In this document: positions 33,111-45,490 of the stretch, in pieces | How positions within the stretch are numbered: position 1 is the first letter of the stretch | Layout: each line of letters begins with the position of its first letter | Assembly: GCA_033977485.1 (NCBI GenBank) | Contig: CM066989.1 | Location: forward strand, 36,148,595-36,212,594 | From: Hydrangea macrophylla | Taxonomy: Eukaryota > Streptophyta > Magnoliopsida > Cornales > Hydrangeaceae | Direction of reading: 5' to 3' | DNA: 64,000 bases | Position numbers and translations under genes: made by a program | The notes under the pieces: model-generated | The model's input: the letters and a program-made list of their open reading frames with translations, nothing else | Database searches by the model: none | What the model was told of the DNA's origin: nothing

Positions 33111-34474
33111 TACCTTTGATTTGAAACAGAGTTAGTTCATATTAAATGATAAGTAATTACAAAAAATAAAGGTGTTTATTTTTGGATCTACAATACAAAA
33201 GTCCCAATCGAATATGAGCAAGGTGTATCTTCTTGCAATTTAGAGGTTACCTGGTACGAATTTTTTAGGGTATTATTTGATAATAAAAATGTGTCACTGT
33301 AGTAACTATGCTAAGATTCTATTTAGTGGTAATTAACAATGGTAACATTTGACAATAACCAAATTTTCATATGTAGAAAAATGTGACGTATGTATAATAC
33401 AACTGAATAATTAGTTACTCGATTCTATATTAACTTGTAAAACTAGGGTTTTATATTTCAAGAAGGTCCTGAGTCTCCTGACATATATGTTAAAACCCAA
33501 CTTGATCTGAAAGCCAGTTTAACCCCAACGTCATATGTTAGTTAATTAACTAAAGCCCAACACATTCAAGAGAGTTCTTTTCATTTTTCTCTTTATACAT
33601 ACAATATACATTGATTCCTAAGGCAACGAATGAGTTAGAAAATTAGGTGAGAGGTTTCAAATCGAAAAAAAGGCAATATGATGGCAACTAGACCAATAGG
33701 AGATTGAAAATGCCAAACTTAGATTTTTTTCATTGTTTCTAACTGAACTGATTCTATAAATAAATTCAATTGATTAATAAATGTGAATTTTGCATATTGG
33801 AGACCGTGTTCATTCTCATACATGTCTTTCATAAAAAAAATTCAAATAAACAATATTAAATTCTAAATATACTTATGTACGGCTGCAAACGTAAAAATAT
33901 TTCAATAATTCGAGATGGAAGCAAAATATATTTTCTTCTTTTCTTCTTCTTTTTAAAATTTTTTTTTTCCAGATCTTTTCTTGGTGTTTTTACTTGTTTC
34001 TTCTAACCCTTCTATCCCAAATTTATTATTTATTTATTTTTTTGTGTCTTAGTAATAACTTATTTTTAACATCATAACATATGATATATTGAAACAACTT
34101 ATCATATTTTTTTTTCTTTTATTTTCTTTATTTCATCTTTTTTTTTTTAAATCAAAATTTTTTCCTCTTCTTTTGTTCATTTTTTTTGTTTAAGTAATAG
34201 CCTTTTTTTTTTCTTTAACATCATAACGCATGATATATTCAAAAACCCTATGATCTTTGTTCATTTTTTTTTTAGCTGGACCACATATAAACTTTATACA
34301 AACATGATTTATTTTGCTAAAATCAAGGGATTGACTATATGTATTACACACATGCCTATAAATTGAATTTTCTATTTTGATACTATCCACTATCTCCAAT
34401 ATTAATTTTCTCAAGGTTCTTTTATGCACATAAAAAAGTAAAATTCTAACCATGTGTGTGTGAATTAAATTTAC
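33111..34474. other. Very AT-rich spacer
   Basis: Pyrimidine/T-rich runs around 33930-34280. No gene, repeat unit or element end identified. Confidence 0.5.
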
Positions 34475-34650
34475 AACAATGCTAGGGGCACAAACAAGTT
34501 TCACAAATATTTACAAACACACTCTATCTCCCTCATGGGTGGCACTGTGGGATTCGGATAATCTTAATAGACCCCACAGTGCTACCCAGGAGAGAGATAG
34601 AATGTGTTTGTGAGTGTTTGTGAAAGTTGTTTGTGCCCAAATATTACTCT
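34475..34650. mobile_element. Palindromic MITE-like element (~175 bp)
   Basis: The left arm GGGGCACAAACAAGTTTCAC, followed by ACAAACACA and TCTATCTC, pairs with the right arm GAGATAGAATGTGTTTGTGA and GAAAGTTGTTTGTGCCC. The centre is GGCACTGTGGG against CCCACAGTGCT. Ends and TSD are not firm (TTA/TAA-like flanks). No coding capacity. Confidence 0.75.
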
Positions 34651-35186
34651 TAAATTCATAGGTATGTGTGAGTAATAAAACGTGAAATTCCATTTATATT
34701 TATAGCTCTAAAGCAAAAAAAGTTAAGAGTTAAGAGAAAATGGAAATGTATATTTTCTGCAAGATATGATCGTAGATGTATTAGTTATTGTAAATTATAA
34801 TTTGTCATTTAACATTGCAAAGTATATATTGCATATATATATGTATCATATGTATTATATATATATATATATATTTATTATGAGTGTGTGTATAATATAG
34901 AAATATAAAATAAATTTTATTCCAAAATTGGTGGTTCTTGTTTGAGAAATAAAAAACATAAAAAAAAAAAAAAACAAAGGCCAAAATCGGTTTGCCAAAC
35001 ATGGCACAGCCGGTTTCACAACCGATTTTTTTTAGTTTATTTTATTATCATTTTCATTTTTTTGTTGAAAAAGTGAGGTAGGCCGATAAATTAAACTACA
35101 CACATGCTTAGACATTTAATTTTATTACTCATACATGCGTAAAAAAACAAAAAAACCCGTAGTCCCAAAATATTTTGATCACACAC
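34651..35186. other. Short spacer before the right-hand transposon nest
   Basis: AT microsatellite (34855-34874) and a 10-bp inverted repeat (AAAATCGGTT / AACCGATTTT, about 34983-35028). No gene. Confidence 0.55.
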
Positions 35187-37591
35187 TGTCACACCCCAAC
35201 CCACCTCATGCAGATTAGGACACGTGTAACAATGCTACAAGCGCTGAATTATAATAACTAGCAAAGAAACCTGTGAATTACTAAGAAACACATGTGTTTA
35301 ACAACATAAAAGAACTCTATTGTGATAAAATAGCCCCAAGGGCAAAATGATCATTAATAAAGTATAGAAAATTTTATATCAAAAGATAGGTCATTGAGTC
35401 CCGGTTCCAACGCAATAAACGGCGCGCGAATTCGAATTTTCTAGAAAGAGTTATGTCCGTTTCCGTAAAAGCCGTATGGCTGAAACCAGACCTGCGGATC
35501 GATCCGCCCAAAACCAGATCGATCTGCCCCAAAACCGAATCCGAATTTTCTAGAAAGAGTTATGTCTGTTTCCGTAAAAACCACCTGGCCGAAACCAGAC
35601 CTGTGGATCGATCCGCCCCAAAACCGGATTGAACCGGTTTTAGCAGAATGGAATTTCTGGTTCCTCCAGGTGCTCCGGATCGATTCGCAAAAGCCCCGCA
35701 TCGATCCGGATTCTGCAGAACTCAGTTTTTAGCAGATTTTCCATGTTTCACAAGTTCTAAACTTCACCAATACCAAATCAAACCTCATGGACACTTCCAA
35801 AATCATTTCAAAAGCACTTCCAAGTGTTCAAAACTCTCATAAACAGGCCTATAAACATACATTAGCATTCCCAAATATTTTAAACCATGAATGCTACCTC
35901 ATTTGCATCAAAACAAGTCTTGAAACTCATCTCTTGATATAACCAACATAGGCATTGAAAATCATCAGAAAATAGATTGAACAACCTTGTACCAACTTGT
36001 TTACAAGCAACATTTACCCAAAATGATTGTGACACTATTCCAAACTTGCCGGAAAGGTCCAATCTCAACCACCTCACATATATCCGTAGTTGTAACGTAA
36101 GGACATACATAGAATTTACAAAGACAACCTCCAAAGCCTCCAACTACCTACCCAAAACTAACCACTAACATGGAGAATTGCATAAGTTTCTTCAAATAAA
36201 CATTAACCACATGAGTCATGGAATTCCAAAACTAACTCCAATTCCCTCCAACACTACAACCACAAGTCAAGGACTTCAAGCCACAAGTTATATTGTATTA
36301 TAAGTTTAAAAACATATAAACAAGTTCCCAATCTCTTCCCCTTTCCCAAGCACGTTACTTTCTCTCCGGATATTGCTCCGTACCTGTGGTAGTTTTTATT
36401 TACCACAACAGAAACAGAAAAAATGATTTTCTTAAGCATTACGCTTAGTGAGTGATCTAAACATGATTGAATGCTTAACATGTGCAATGTTACAATTTAA
36501 CACATAAATCATATCCATAATCACCAAATCACCGGTTTAATGATTCTTTCAGACCCGAAGACCTTCCCTTGGTCCCGTGGCCACTTCTATTCCTTGGACT
36601 TCCGTCTTTGTAGGATTCTTCTTCTTTGTCTCCCTTATTACTCCCAACTAATGAATCATTTCCCCAGTGTTCATTGATTACCACATAATCATATAAACAT
36701 ATTAGCACATAAACATGTAGGCACAACGATTTTCATATAATTAACATGCAACTCACAATTTCAAACTTCTCCATGACTTCTAAGCATGAATAATCAATAC
36801 AACAAGACACTCTCATAGCTCCTAAGCATAAATTATTCTCTCTAACATCATTGAAGCGTAAATTAAAAGGTATAGAAACGATCGTCTTACCTCCACGAGT
36901 CCGAATACGACTTCGATTCGAGAATTGGACGAACTACGAAAGAACGACGTCGGAGTCGTGTTCCTCGTTTATATCTCCAGCTCTCTCTCTCCCTCCCTCT
37001 CTCTCTCTTCATTATTTTCTGTAAATTAGAGAGCTTTCTCTCTTATTGACACACACTCACATGCAAGAAGCATGATGTGTCAAACCCCCATTTTTCTCAC
37101 TTTTCATTTGCACCCCTGGAATTTCCTAAGTTCCTATTATGAAAATCCCTAAACATTCCATTAAGTACCCAATTATCTAAATGTGTGTTTGTCTATGTTC
37201 CGTATGGGTCTCATACGTGGCTCCAAATATTTTGTGAAATTGCTATTGTACCTACTAATTATGAATCTTTTCCAATTAGACCCTTATTTGGGTGTCCAAA
37301 CTAATTATTGCTAACACATAACAATATAATATGAAAGCAACTTAACAAATATCCATGTAATCATATAAAATGCATTTAATCATTTAAAATGTAAATTACT
37401 AATTAACCCTTCATTGGGTTCCACTCCAGTACCTGTCCCACCTCATTGGGGACTTTTTCAAATGGTGTCCTTCTCTGAACACTTTTCCATGGGCGAGTCC
37501 AAGCCTCCCCTTAATCCATAATATACACTAATTATACAAATTAATGCATATTAAGATAATAAGAAAACCTTTTCCTGGTACGGGTGTTACA
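35187..37591 (-). repeat. 3' LTR of the decayed chromovirus
   Basis: 2,405 bp. Plus strand starts TGTCACACCCC and ends GGGTGTTACA. It contains a 109-bp tandem duplication (GAATTTTCTAGAAAGAG at 35434 and 35543) with GGATCGATCC palindromes, and a CT repeat at 36979-37008. The short frames inside are chance. The left flanking TSD cannot be checked because the far LTR is truncated. Confidence 0.82.
35499..35704. repeat. TCGA-palindrome pairs in the chromovirus LTR
   Basis: TCGA cores (GGATCGATCC, AGATCGATCT and decayed forms such as GGATTGAACC) start at 35499, 35519, 35608, 35629 (TTGA), 35680 and 35701. They form three pairs spaced 20, 21 and 21 bp. Confidence 0.85.
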
Positions 37592-39033
37592 TTTCTCCTT
37601 CCCTAAAAGGAAGTTTGGTCCCCAAACTTACTCTTACCTTAAGTCTCGAATGGATGCGGGTATTTATCTCAGATTTCATCCTTCTGCTCCCAATTAGCTT
37701 CCTTGTTTCCCAAACCATGCTATGCCTTTCAAAGGTGATACTTTCCTCACCTCATAGTAGTAGATAACTATAAAGGTTCATTCTTGAACTTTCAACAATT
37801 CACATATAATAACTTGATTCAAGTCTGACTTCTGACCCTGTATCACATAATGAATTATACTGATTGATTCTGATTAGAGTCTTAATCGATAAATAACTGG
37901 TTCTCTTTTCCCCAATATTTCAAATAGTCTCAATCATTCTGAAAATTAACTCACTTACTTGGAATGTGTTTTCCAGCCCATCTTCATCTTGTAGTAAGAT
38001 ATTCTACAATGGTTTAGTTTCTTTTCCATTGTCTCTTGGAAGATTCAGAACCTTTATGTAATTCAAATAGTACCTTTCGATGATAGGCTTCTATTTTCAT
38101 ATCACTTCACAATTCATCTTCACACATAACTCGATTAACTTCAACGAATTTGCAACCTGGTTAACATGTCCTCAATCATTCATATGGCAACACCTTATCT
38201 CGTCGACTTGGGCATTCGTACCATAAAATTCATTGCAAGCATTAGCTACTCATTCTCATTTAATAATCATTAACATCAACTATCATAACCCTACCAATCT
38301 TCCATGATCCTGTCTTTATTACCAGTTATCTCACATCTCAAAGAATGTCTACGATTTCCATCTGAATGCAATCTGCTCAACATCCCAACTTTGACTTGAA
38401 CTGATAGTGCTCAGACTTTAAATCAATTCTCAAAGACTGATATCCCCTATAGTTGATTAATAAGTTATCTCATATAATAAATGTGTAGTTAGTACTATGA
38501 ATTACCCAATCGCTAGCATACTACATTATGCAATCTTGTCAAAAATTTAAAATCTCGTCTGAAATCCCTTCCATAAGCAACCTTCATTCAAATCACATAC
38601 TCGGCTTCTAGATTCCAACATATCCTACTGTGAAGTGGAGTCCAATCTCTTTTCTTGTCGTGATAATTCTAGGTCTCCACGCAATTATTCTCAATTGATC
38701 AATAAATGGATATAATACTTCTCCCAATCTTAGTTTCAAATATTAGCAACTACACCTACCTTAGCCAATTAGCATTGGATTTTTTTTTCATATCATGGCC
38801 TAACATAAGTTCCAGTTACCTTCTCTATTGTACCTTTGATGTTTATAATGCATGCAAGTATTTGAATCTCTGCAATCCACATAATCCTTGCTTGCGGGTA
38901 TAATATCGCTAAATGTTCAATGAAAATAATACCACCAAATTTCAATTCTTACATCTGATAATTTGTCTCATGTAGTTCTACCCTTTGATAAAATATAAAC
39001 AATTCCAGCACCAACACTCAATCCAATCCCAAT
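37592..39033 (-). pseudogene. Decayed chromovirus 3' internal region with chromodomain end
   Basis: Next to the LTR the minus strand reads EANWEQKDEI, a stop, then DKYPHPFE, matching the end of a chromovirus integrase/chromodomain tail (near 37640-37710). Beyond this there is no clear frame. Many stops; not functional. Confidence 0.6.
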
Positions 39034-39038
39034 ACAAG

Positions 39039-40169
39039 TGTTAGCCCCAAGGGTTTTACCTTAAGTAATTTTGATGATTAACAAACAATCAAGTTGAGTA
39101 CTTATGGTTTCATTTAGTGTGTTGTCCAAACAGAGCTTAATAAAGATGATGGATACTCCATGAAAGCCTTGAGGAACTTTATTTCCATCTTGTATTGTTC
39201 TTATAAGAGTTTATGTAAAGTTAGTAAGGTTGAATCTCAAAAACAAGGGCTTAAAATTGTACAAACCATTCAAAATAATCAAATTATTTTTTTGAAGAAA
39301 AACAGTTGACTGAACATTCATCCAGTCGATTGGACCCTTTATTTTTCAGTCGACCGAAACTGTTCCACAGTCGACTAGTTTCTGCAACAAAAACAAGCAT
39401 TATGCTTGACAACATCCAGTCGACTGGACCACCTTTTCGTCGACTATTTTTATGGCGCAAACATTAAGTTCAAAAGTTCAGTCGAGTGAACCGCGTGCCC
39501 AGTTGTTTGGATTATTGCGCAGAAACAGTAACGACTCTTTTTCTCTATTTTACTTTAGCATTTAATGCTCCTACCTACCTTAAACATTCAGATTTTCTTG
39601 AGAGAGTATATATACTCAATTCAAATTGGTTGTTGGGACATCAATTACTCCTATTGAATACTCACTTATTGCAATAAAAAAGACTCAAGCCCTAATTATT
39701 CAAGATTCAAGCTTCTAGTTCTAGATTTGATTTTATAATCCCTTGAGAGATATTATTGTGGGCTTTTATTATTTCCATCTACTCTACAAAGAGAGTATTA
39801 TTCAATTGTAATCCAACATTATTTAAATCCTTGAAGTTGTAAGAGGGTTGGTGTAATCCTTGCTCCAAGTGAAGGGTTTTTTCATTGGAGGTGTAACAAG
39901 GAGTTCAAGAAGAACTTGTAAGGAGTGGTTTAATCTTCACCCAAAGAAGATTGATTAGTGGAATCCTCAAGAGGTGTTCTTGAGGGGTGGACGTAGGTCG
40001 CAGTTTGCGGATTGCCGAACCACTTGAAAAACTTGGTTTGCAAGTGCCTCTTTTTCTTATCTCTTTAATTATTGTCTTACTTAATTTTGTGCTTGCTTTA
40101 AGTTTTAATTTGCCATTAATTGTTTGTAATCTTATTCACCCCCCTCTAAGGATTACTTTTGGGCCAACA
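39039..40169 (+). repeat. 5' LTR of the SIRE-type element
   Basis: 1,131 bp. It carries a CAGTCGACTG-type palindrome cluster (39303-39509). The 3' LTR lacks a ~60-bp stretch (about 39836-39900 here), so the copies differ by a deletion as well as substitutions. Confidence 0.9.
39303..39509. repeat. CAGTCGACTG-type palindrome cluster, SIRE 5' LTR
   Basis: Perfect and one- to two-mismatch copies begin at about 39303, 39323, 39347, 39368, 39417, 39437, 39479 and 39500. Neighbour spacings are 20, 24, 21, 49, 20, 42 and 21. The 3' LTR matches this layout at 56607-56812. Confidence 0.85.
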
Positions 40170-40171
40170 AT

Positions 40172-40183
40172 TGGTATCAGAGC
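40172..40183 (+). other. PBS of the SIRE-type element
   Basis: TGGTATCAGAGC two bases after the LTR, complementary to initiator tRNA-Met. Confidence 0.92.
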
Positions 40184-40227
40184 AAGGGCTCTTGTATTGA
40201 TTTCACATATCTTAGAGTTAAGATCAC

Positions 40228-41920
40228 ATGGTAAACACTAGTACCAATATCACTTATAGTGAGGGACAATCATCCCAAAGACCTCCATACTTTAATGGAA
40301 CAAACTATGCCTATTGGAAAGATAGGATGAGAATTTACATTATTGCTCAAGACTTCAATTTATGGCAAATCGTAGTCAAAGGACCTCATGTTCCCACTAA
40401 CACCATAGGCACCGAAACTGTTGCTAAAATAGAAGATAAATATATTGATAGTGACGAGAAACTTATTAAAATGAATGCTATGTCTATGAATCTCTTATAT
40501 TGTGGTTTAGATCCTAATGAGTACAATAGGATCTCTTTATGTGAATCGGCTAAAGAAATTTGGGATAAACTAGAGGTCAGTCATGAAGGAACAAATCAAG
40601 TTAAGGAGTCTAAGATTAGCTTGCTTGTTCAATCATATGAAATGTCCAAAATGTTTCCAAATGAAACTATTAGTGAAATGTCTACTCTCTTTACTACCAT
40701 TACTAATAGTTTAAAAAATCTTGGTAGAGTGTATCCTAATGAAGAGATGATTGAGAAAGTGCTTAGGTCCCTACCAAAGCATTGGTAACCAAAGGTCACG
40801 GCGGTACGAGAAGCAAAGGAACTTTCAAGGCTCTCTATTGAACAACTCATGGGATCTCTCATCAGTCATGAAATGGAATTGGCCATCTTTGAAAATGAAG
40901 ATAAAAAGAAGAACTTGGGTCTAAAGGCTTCAAATGACCAATATGATGATAGTGATAAAGATGATGAAATGGCTATGATCACTCGCAAGTTCAAAAGATT
41001 CTTGAGGAGAGACAAATCCTTTGCAAGAAAAGGACAAAAGAAAAGTGAAGCTAAGAAAGATCCAAAGATCCAATCATTTGCTTCAAGTGCAAAAAGCCCG
41101 GACACATCAAAGCCGATTGCCTATTATTGAAGAAAAACTTTAAGCAAAAGGCAAAAAAGGCAATGAAGGCAACAACTTGGGATGATTCAAAAAATGAGAC
41201 ATCCGAAGATGAATCAGGTGATGATGAAGTTGCAAACTTTGTCTCATGGCACATGAAAGTGATGAGGTAGACTCTAATTATGACTCTTGTAATGAATCAC
41301 ATAATTATGATGAGCTACAAAATGCATTTGATGAATTGCATGAGGAATTAGAAAGTTTGGGAACCAAATACCTTGCTCTCAAAAAGAACTTTTCCCAACT
41401 CTCAAATGAACTTAGTGAATTGAAATCACAAAATGAATCTTTGAGAAAAGAAAATGAAGTGCTTGCATCAAGAAGCATTCCTTTAAACGATTTTGAAAAA
41501 GAAAATATTGAGTTGAAGAAACAAGTTGAAGACTTGACCAAAACTTTAGCAAAATTCACTCATGGAGAGGAAAATTTAAATATGCTTTTAGAAAAACAAA
41601 GGTGTGTTTTTGATAAAGCCGGATTGGGTTTCAATCCTATCTACAAAGAAAAGAAATACAACAATTTCTTTTCAAGTGATGCCTCTATTAGTTCTAGTTC
41701 TTCAAACAAATCTCATCAAAGCATTTTTACAAAAGGATCCACTTCAAGCAATTTCAATCCTCATGTGACTTGTCATTATTGCATGAGAAAGGGGCATGTG
41801 AACTATAAATGCCCAAATAGGAGAAAGACCACTATAGTTTGGATTGAAAAGGGAACCACACCTCCCTTTGCTAACAAAAGTGGACCCAACGAATATTGGG
41901 TACCAAAGAGGAATACTTAA
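40228..41920 (+). pseudogene. gag: SIRE-type gag (broken)
   Basis: Starts MVNTSTNITYSEGQ. The capsid-like core has YWKDRMRIYI, AKEIWDKLEVSHEGT and a YPNEEMIEKVLRSLP segment. A stop at 40786-40788 and frame changes near 41060 and 41240 interrupt it. A CCHC knuckle (CFKCKKPGHIKADC, about 41079-41120), an acidic long coiled-coil region (about 41290-41600, heptad-like ELSELKSQNESL) and a second knuckle (CHYCMRKGHVNYKC, about 41770-41811) follow. Two knuckles around a coiled coil is typical of SIRE gags. It would form particles; this copy cannot as it stands. Confidence 0.85.
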
Positions 41921-41934
41921 GCTTGTTTTATAGG

Positions 41935-42190
41935 TATGCTTAAAATCCTCAAGCAAGGATAGATGGTTCTTGGATAGTGGATGCTCTAGACACATAACTG
42001 GAGACAAGTCAAAGTTCTCCCCTCTCTCCCCCAAGGATGGTGGAAACGTCACCTTCAGAGACAACTCTAAGGGAAAAATCATCGGCATAGGTAAAGTTGG
42101 TAAGAACTCCTCTCTATCTATTGAGAATGTGTTACTAGTTGATGGTCTTAAACACAATTTGTTAAGCATTAGTCAATTATTTTGATAAAA
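41935..42190 (+). pseudogene. SIRE-type protease region
   Basis: WFLDSGCSRHITGD carries the Copia protease DSG signature, followed by SLSIENVLLVDGLKHNLLSI, typical of the protease-integrase linker. A stop lies at 42183-42185. Confidence 0.8.
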
Positions 42191-43300
42191 GTTTAAAGTT
42201 GTATATGAATCAAACTATTGCATGATTATGAATGCTAAAGATGATAAAGTGTTATTTATTGCATATTGAGATGAAAATGTTTATACCATTAATTTTGATG
42301 ATATCTCTTCTCAAGATGTTAAATGCTTTGCCGCGTTGAGTGAAACTAGTTGGCTTTGACATAGATGATTAGGACATGCTAGTATGGATCTTCTTTCAAA
42401 TATGTATCAAAGAATGATTTAGTCAAAGGTTTACCAACAACAAAGTTTGTTAAGGACAAGATTTGTGATGCTTGTCAACTTGTAAAACAAACTAAAACCT
42501 CTTTCAAGAAGAAAAATGAGATCTTTACTAGTAGGCCTCTTGAATTGCTTCATATGGATTTATTTGGTCCTAATCGTGTAGCAAGTATGAGTGGCAAAGT
42601 GTATGCATTCGTAATTGTTGATGACTACTCAAGATTTACATGGGTCATCGTTCTTGCTCATAAAGATGAGGCTTACCCAAATTTTGTAAAATTTTGTAAA
42701 AGAGTTCAAATTGAAAAGGGGTATGCTATCAACAATTTTAGAATTGATAGATGAAGAGAATTTGAAAACAAAGATATTTCAAATTTTTGTGATGAAAATG
42801 GTTTTGGACATAACTTTTTGGCACCAAGAATTGCTCAACAAAATGGTGTTGTTGAAAGGAAAAATAGATCACTTCAAGAGATGGCAAGAACATTATTGAA
42901 TGAACACTCCTTGCCACAATACTTTTGGGCCGAAATAACTAGCAGTTCTTGTTATGTTATTAATCATGTCATTATTAGAAATAACCTTGGTAAGACTCCC
43001 TATGAACTTTGGAAGGGTAGAAAACCTAACATCAGTTATTTTAGAGTTTTCAATTGTAATTGCTTCATCTTGAACAATAAGGATAACTTAGGTAAGTTTG
43101 GCCCTAAGTCGGATGAGGGTATCTTCTTAGGTTATTCACAAATAAGCAATGCATATAGAGTTTTTAACAAGAAGATCTTAGTTATAGAAGAGTCCATGCA
43201 TGTAGTTTTTGATGAGGCAAATCCTTTTAGAAGAAGAGATGATAATGATGATGTTGTTGTAGAAAGTCTAGATGGAGCTATCACTTCAAACTCCCTACTT
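42191..43300 (+). pseudogene. SIRE-type integrase (broken)
   Basis: Decayed GAG-pre-integrase/zinc region to about 42520, then LLHMDLFGPNRVASMSG with the first catalytic Asp and a VDDYSRFTWV block. After frame changes near 42754, [20 protein letters not shown] carries the catalytic Glu, followed by [14 protein letters not shown] and the [13 protein letters not shown] motif of Copia integrases. Stops at about 42752 and frame shifts prevent one product. Confidence 0.85.
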
Positions 43301-45025
43301 TTAGAAAAGCCTAAGGAAGATTTCCCTACTCCTCTAGGACATCCTAGGCACAACATTAGAGATGACCTCCCTAGAGATTGGAAGACCATTCCTAGTCACC
43401 CCATAGATAAAATCATAGGTGACCCCGGTCAAGGAATAGCTACTAGATCCTCTATTAGAAACATTTGCAACAACTTAGCATTCCTATCTCAAACAGAACC
43501 TAAAAACATAGAGGCAACCGAGCAAGATGATAGTTGGATTATGGCTATGCAAGAAGAGTTGAACCAATATGAGAGAAACCAAGTTTGGGCTTTAGTTTCT
43601 AGACCCAATGATCATTCAATCATAGGAACCAAATGGGTGTTTAGGAATAAGAAGGATGAATCCGGAATTGTGGTTAGAAATAAGGCTAGATTGGTAGCCC
43701 AAGGGTATAACCAAGAAGAAGGAATAGACTATGAGGAATCCTATGCTCTCGTAGCAAGATTAGAAGCCATTAGAATGTTACTTGCTTTCGCTTGCCCAAA
43801 AGATTTCAAACTTTTTCAAATGGATGTAAAAAGTGCCTTTTTGAAATGGTTTTATAGCGAAAGGAGTCTATGTCAAGCAACCTTCCAGATTTGAGAGTTC
43901 ACAATTTCCTAATCATGTTTTTAAACTTTCAAAGGCATTATATGGTTTAAAACAAGCTCGTTCTTGGTATGATCGTCTTAGCAAATACTTGCTTGATCTT
44001 GGATTTACCCGAGGAAAGATTGACACTACTCTTTTTATTAAACATCACATAAAGATATACTACTTGTTCAAATCTATATAGATGATATCATCTTTGGTGC
44101 TATAAATGAGAAAATGTGTGAGGAATTTGAAAAATGCATGCAAGACGAATTTGAAATGAGCATGATGGGAGAGCTAAATTTCTTTTTTGGTTTACAAATC
44201 AAACAACACAAAGATGGAATTTTTATCAACCAATCCAAGTACATTAAAGACTTATTGAAAAGATTTTGTTTTGAAAATTGCAAACCTATTGCAACTCCCA
44301 TGAGTTCTTCTCTCAAGCTTGACAAAAATGAATTCGAAAAACTTGTTGATACTAAAAATTTCTGTGGCATGATAGGTAGTTTGTTGTATCTCACCGCTAG
44401 TAGACCAAACATTATGTTTACTGTGTGTCTCTGTGCTAGATTCCAATCCTTACCTAGAGAGTCGCATGTTGTAGCCGTTAAGCGTATTTTTAGATACTTG
44501 TTAGGCACTATTGACTTAGGTTTATGGTATCCTAAGAACACTCCTTTTGACTTAGCTAGTTATTCGGATGCAAACTTTACCGGTTGCAACATGGGTCGCA
44601 AGAGCACAAGTGGCACGTGTTACTTCTTAGGACACTCCCTAGTCTCTTGGTTTAGTAAGAAACAAAATTCCGTAGCTTTGTCCATGGCGAAAGCTGAATA
44701 TATAGCCGCCGGTAGTTGTTGTGCTCAAGTTCTTTATATGAAACAACAATTAGAAGACTTTAGACTTCACTTTGATCACATTCCACTTAGATGCGATAGC
44801 ACTAGAGCGATTAGTCTCTCTAAGAATCCCATTCAACATTCTAGAACTAAGCACATTGAGATTAGACACATTTCATTAGAGATCATGTTCAAAAGGGTGA
44901 TGTTGAACTCGTTTTCATCGATACAAATCATCAATAGGCTGACATTTTCACTAAACCTCTTCAAGAAGATCGTTTTTGTATCATTTGTCATAAATTGGGG
45001 ATGGCTAGTCAAGCCGATGTTGCAT
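43301..45025 (+). pseudogene. SIRE-type reverse transcriptase and RNase H (broken)
   Basis: RT starts with [21 protein letters not shown] and a [14 protein letters not shown] motif, then [21 protein letters not shown] frame change near 43845 precedes the catalytic IYIDDIIFG (Asp pair 44081-44086). The RNase H part has YSDANFTGC, KSTSGTCYFLGHSLVSW and a MAKAEYIAA motif. The C-terminus changes frame near 44890. Domain content is complete but the reading frame is not. Confidence 0.88.
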
Positions 45026-45107
45026 AAATTCATGCTTTTGGATCCCCTTTCCTTTCCTTTCCTCTCCTTCGTCTCCTTTATGAATTTTTTGTTTTTCTGT
45101 CCCAAAA

Positions 45108-45290
45108 CAGTTGACTGATGACTCGATCAGTTGACCGGACGCTATTTTGTTTTGTCGACTCAACCATTTATCAATCGACCGGCTTCTATCCTGAAATCCT
45201 TCATTCTACTTTACCTCTTCTAGTCGACTGAACACTCTCCATAGTCGACTGAATAGTAAATCAGTCGACCGACTACCCGTATTAGTCGAC
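45108..45290. repeat. Second, non-LTR TCGA-palindrome cluster in the SIRE element
   Basis: TCGA/TTGA cores at 45111, 45131, 45155, 45175, 45224, 45245, 45265 and 45286; spacings 20, 24, 20, 49, 21, 20, 21. It lies between the pol end and the downstream ORF, outside both LTRs. Confidence 0.85.
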
Positions 45291-45490
45291 TGAACTTCTA
45301 GGTCTATATATACTTTCCGTGATTTTTTTTAAAACCCTACTTCTCTCTATCTCCAAGCGACTGATCTCTTCCTCTTTCCCTACTTTGATTCTCTCCTTTT
45401 CTTACTCCGGCCACCATCTCACCACCATATCTCCTTTCCAATCTTCTAATACATTCTCAACCCTCCATCCTTCCTCTCTCTCTTGTTGAG

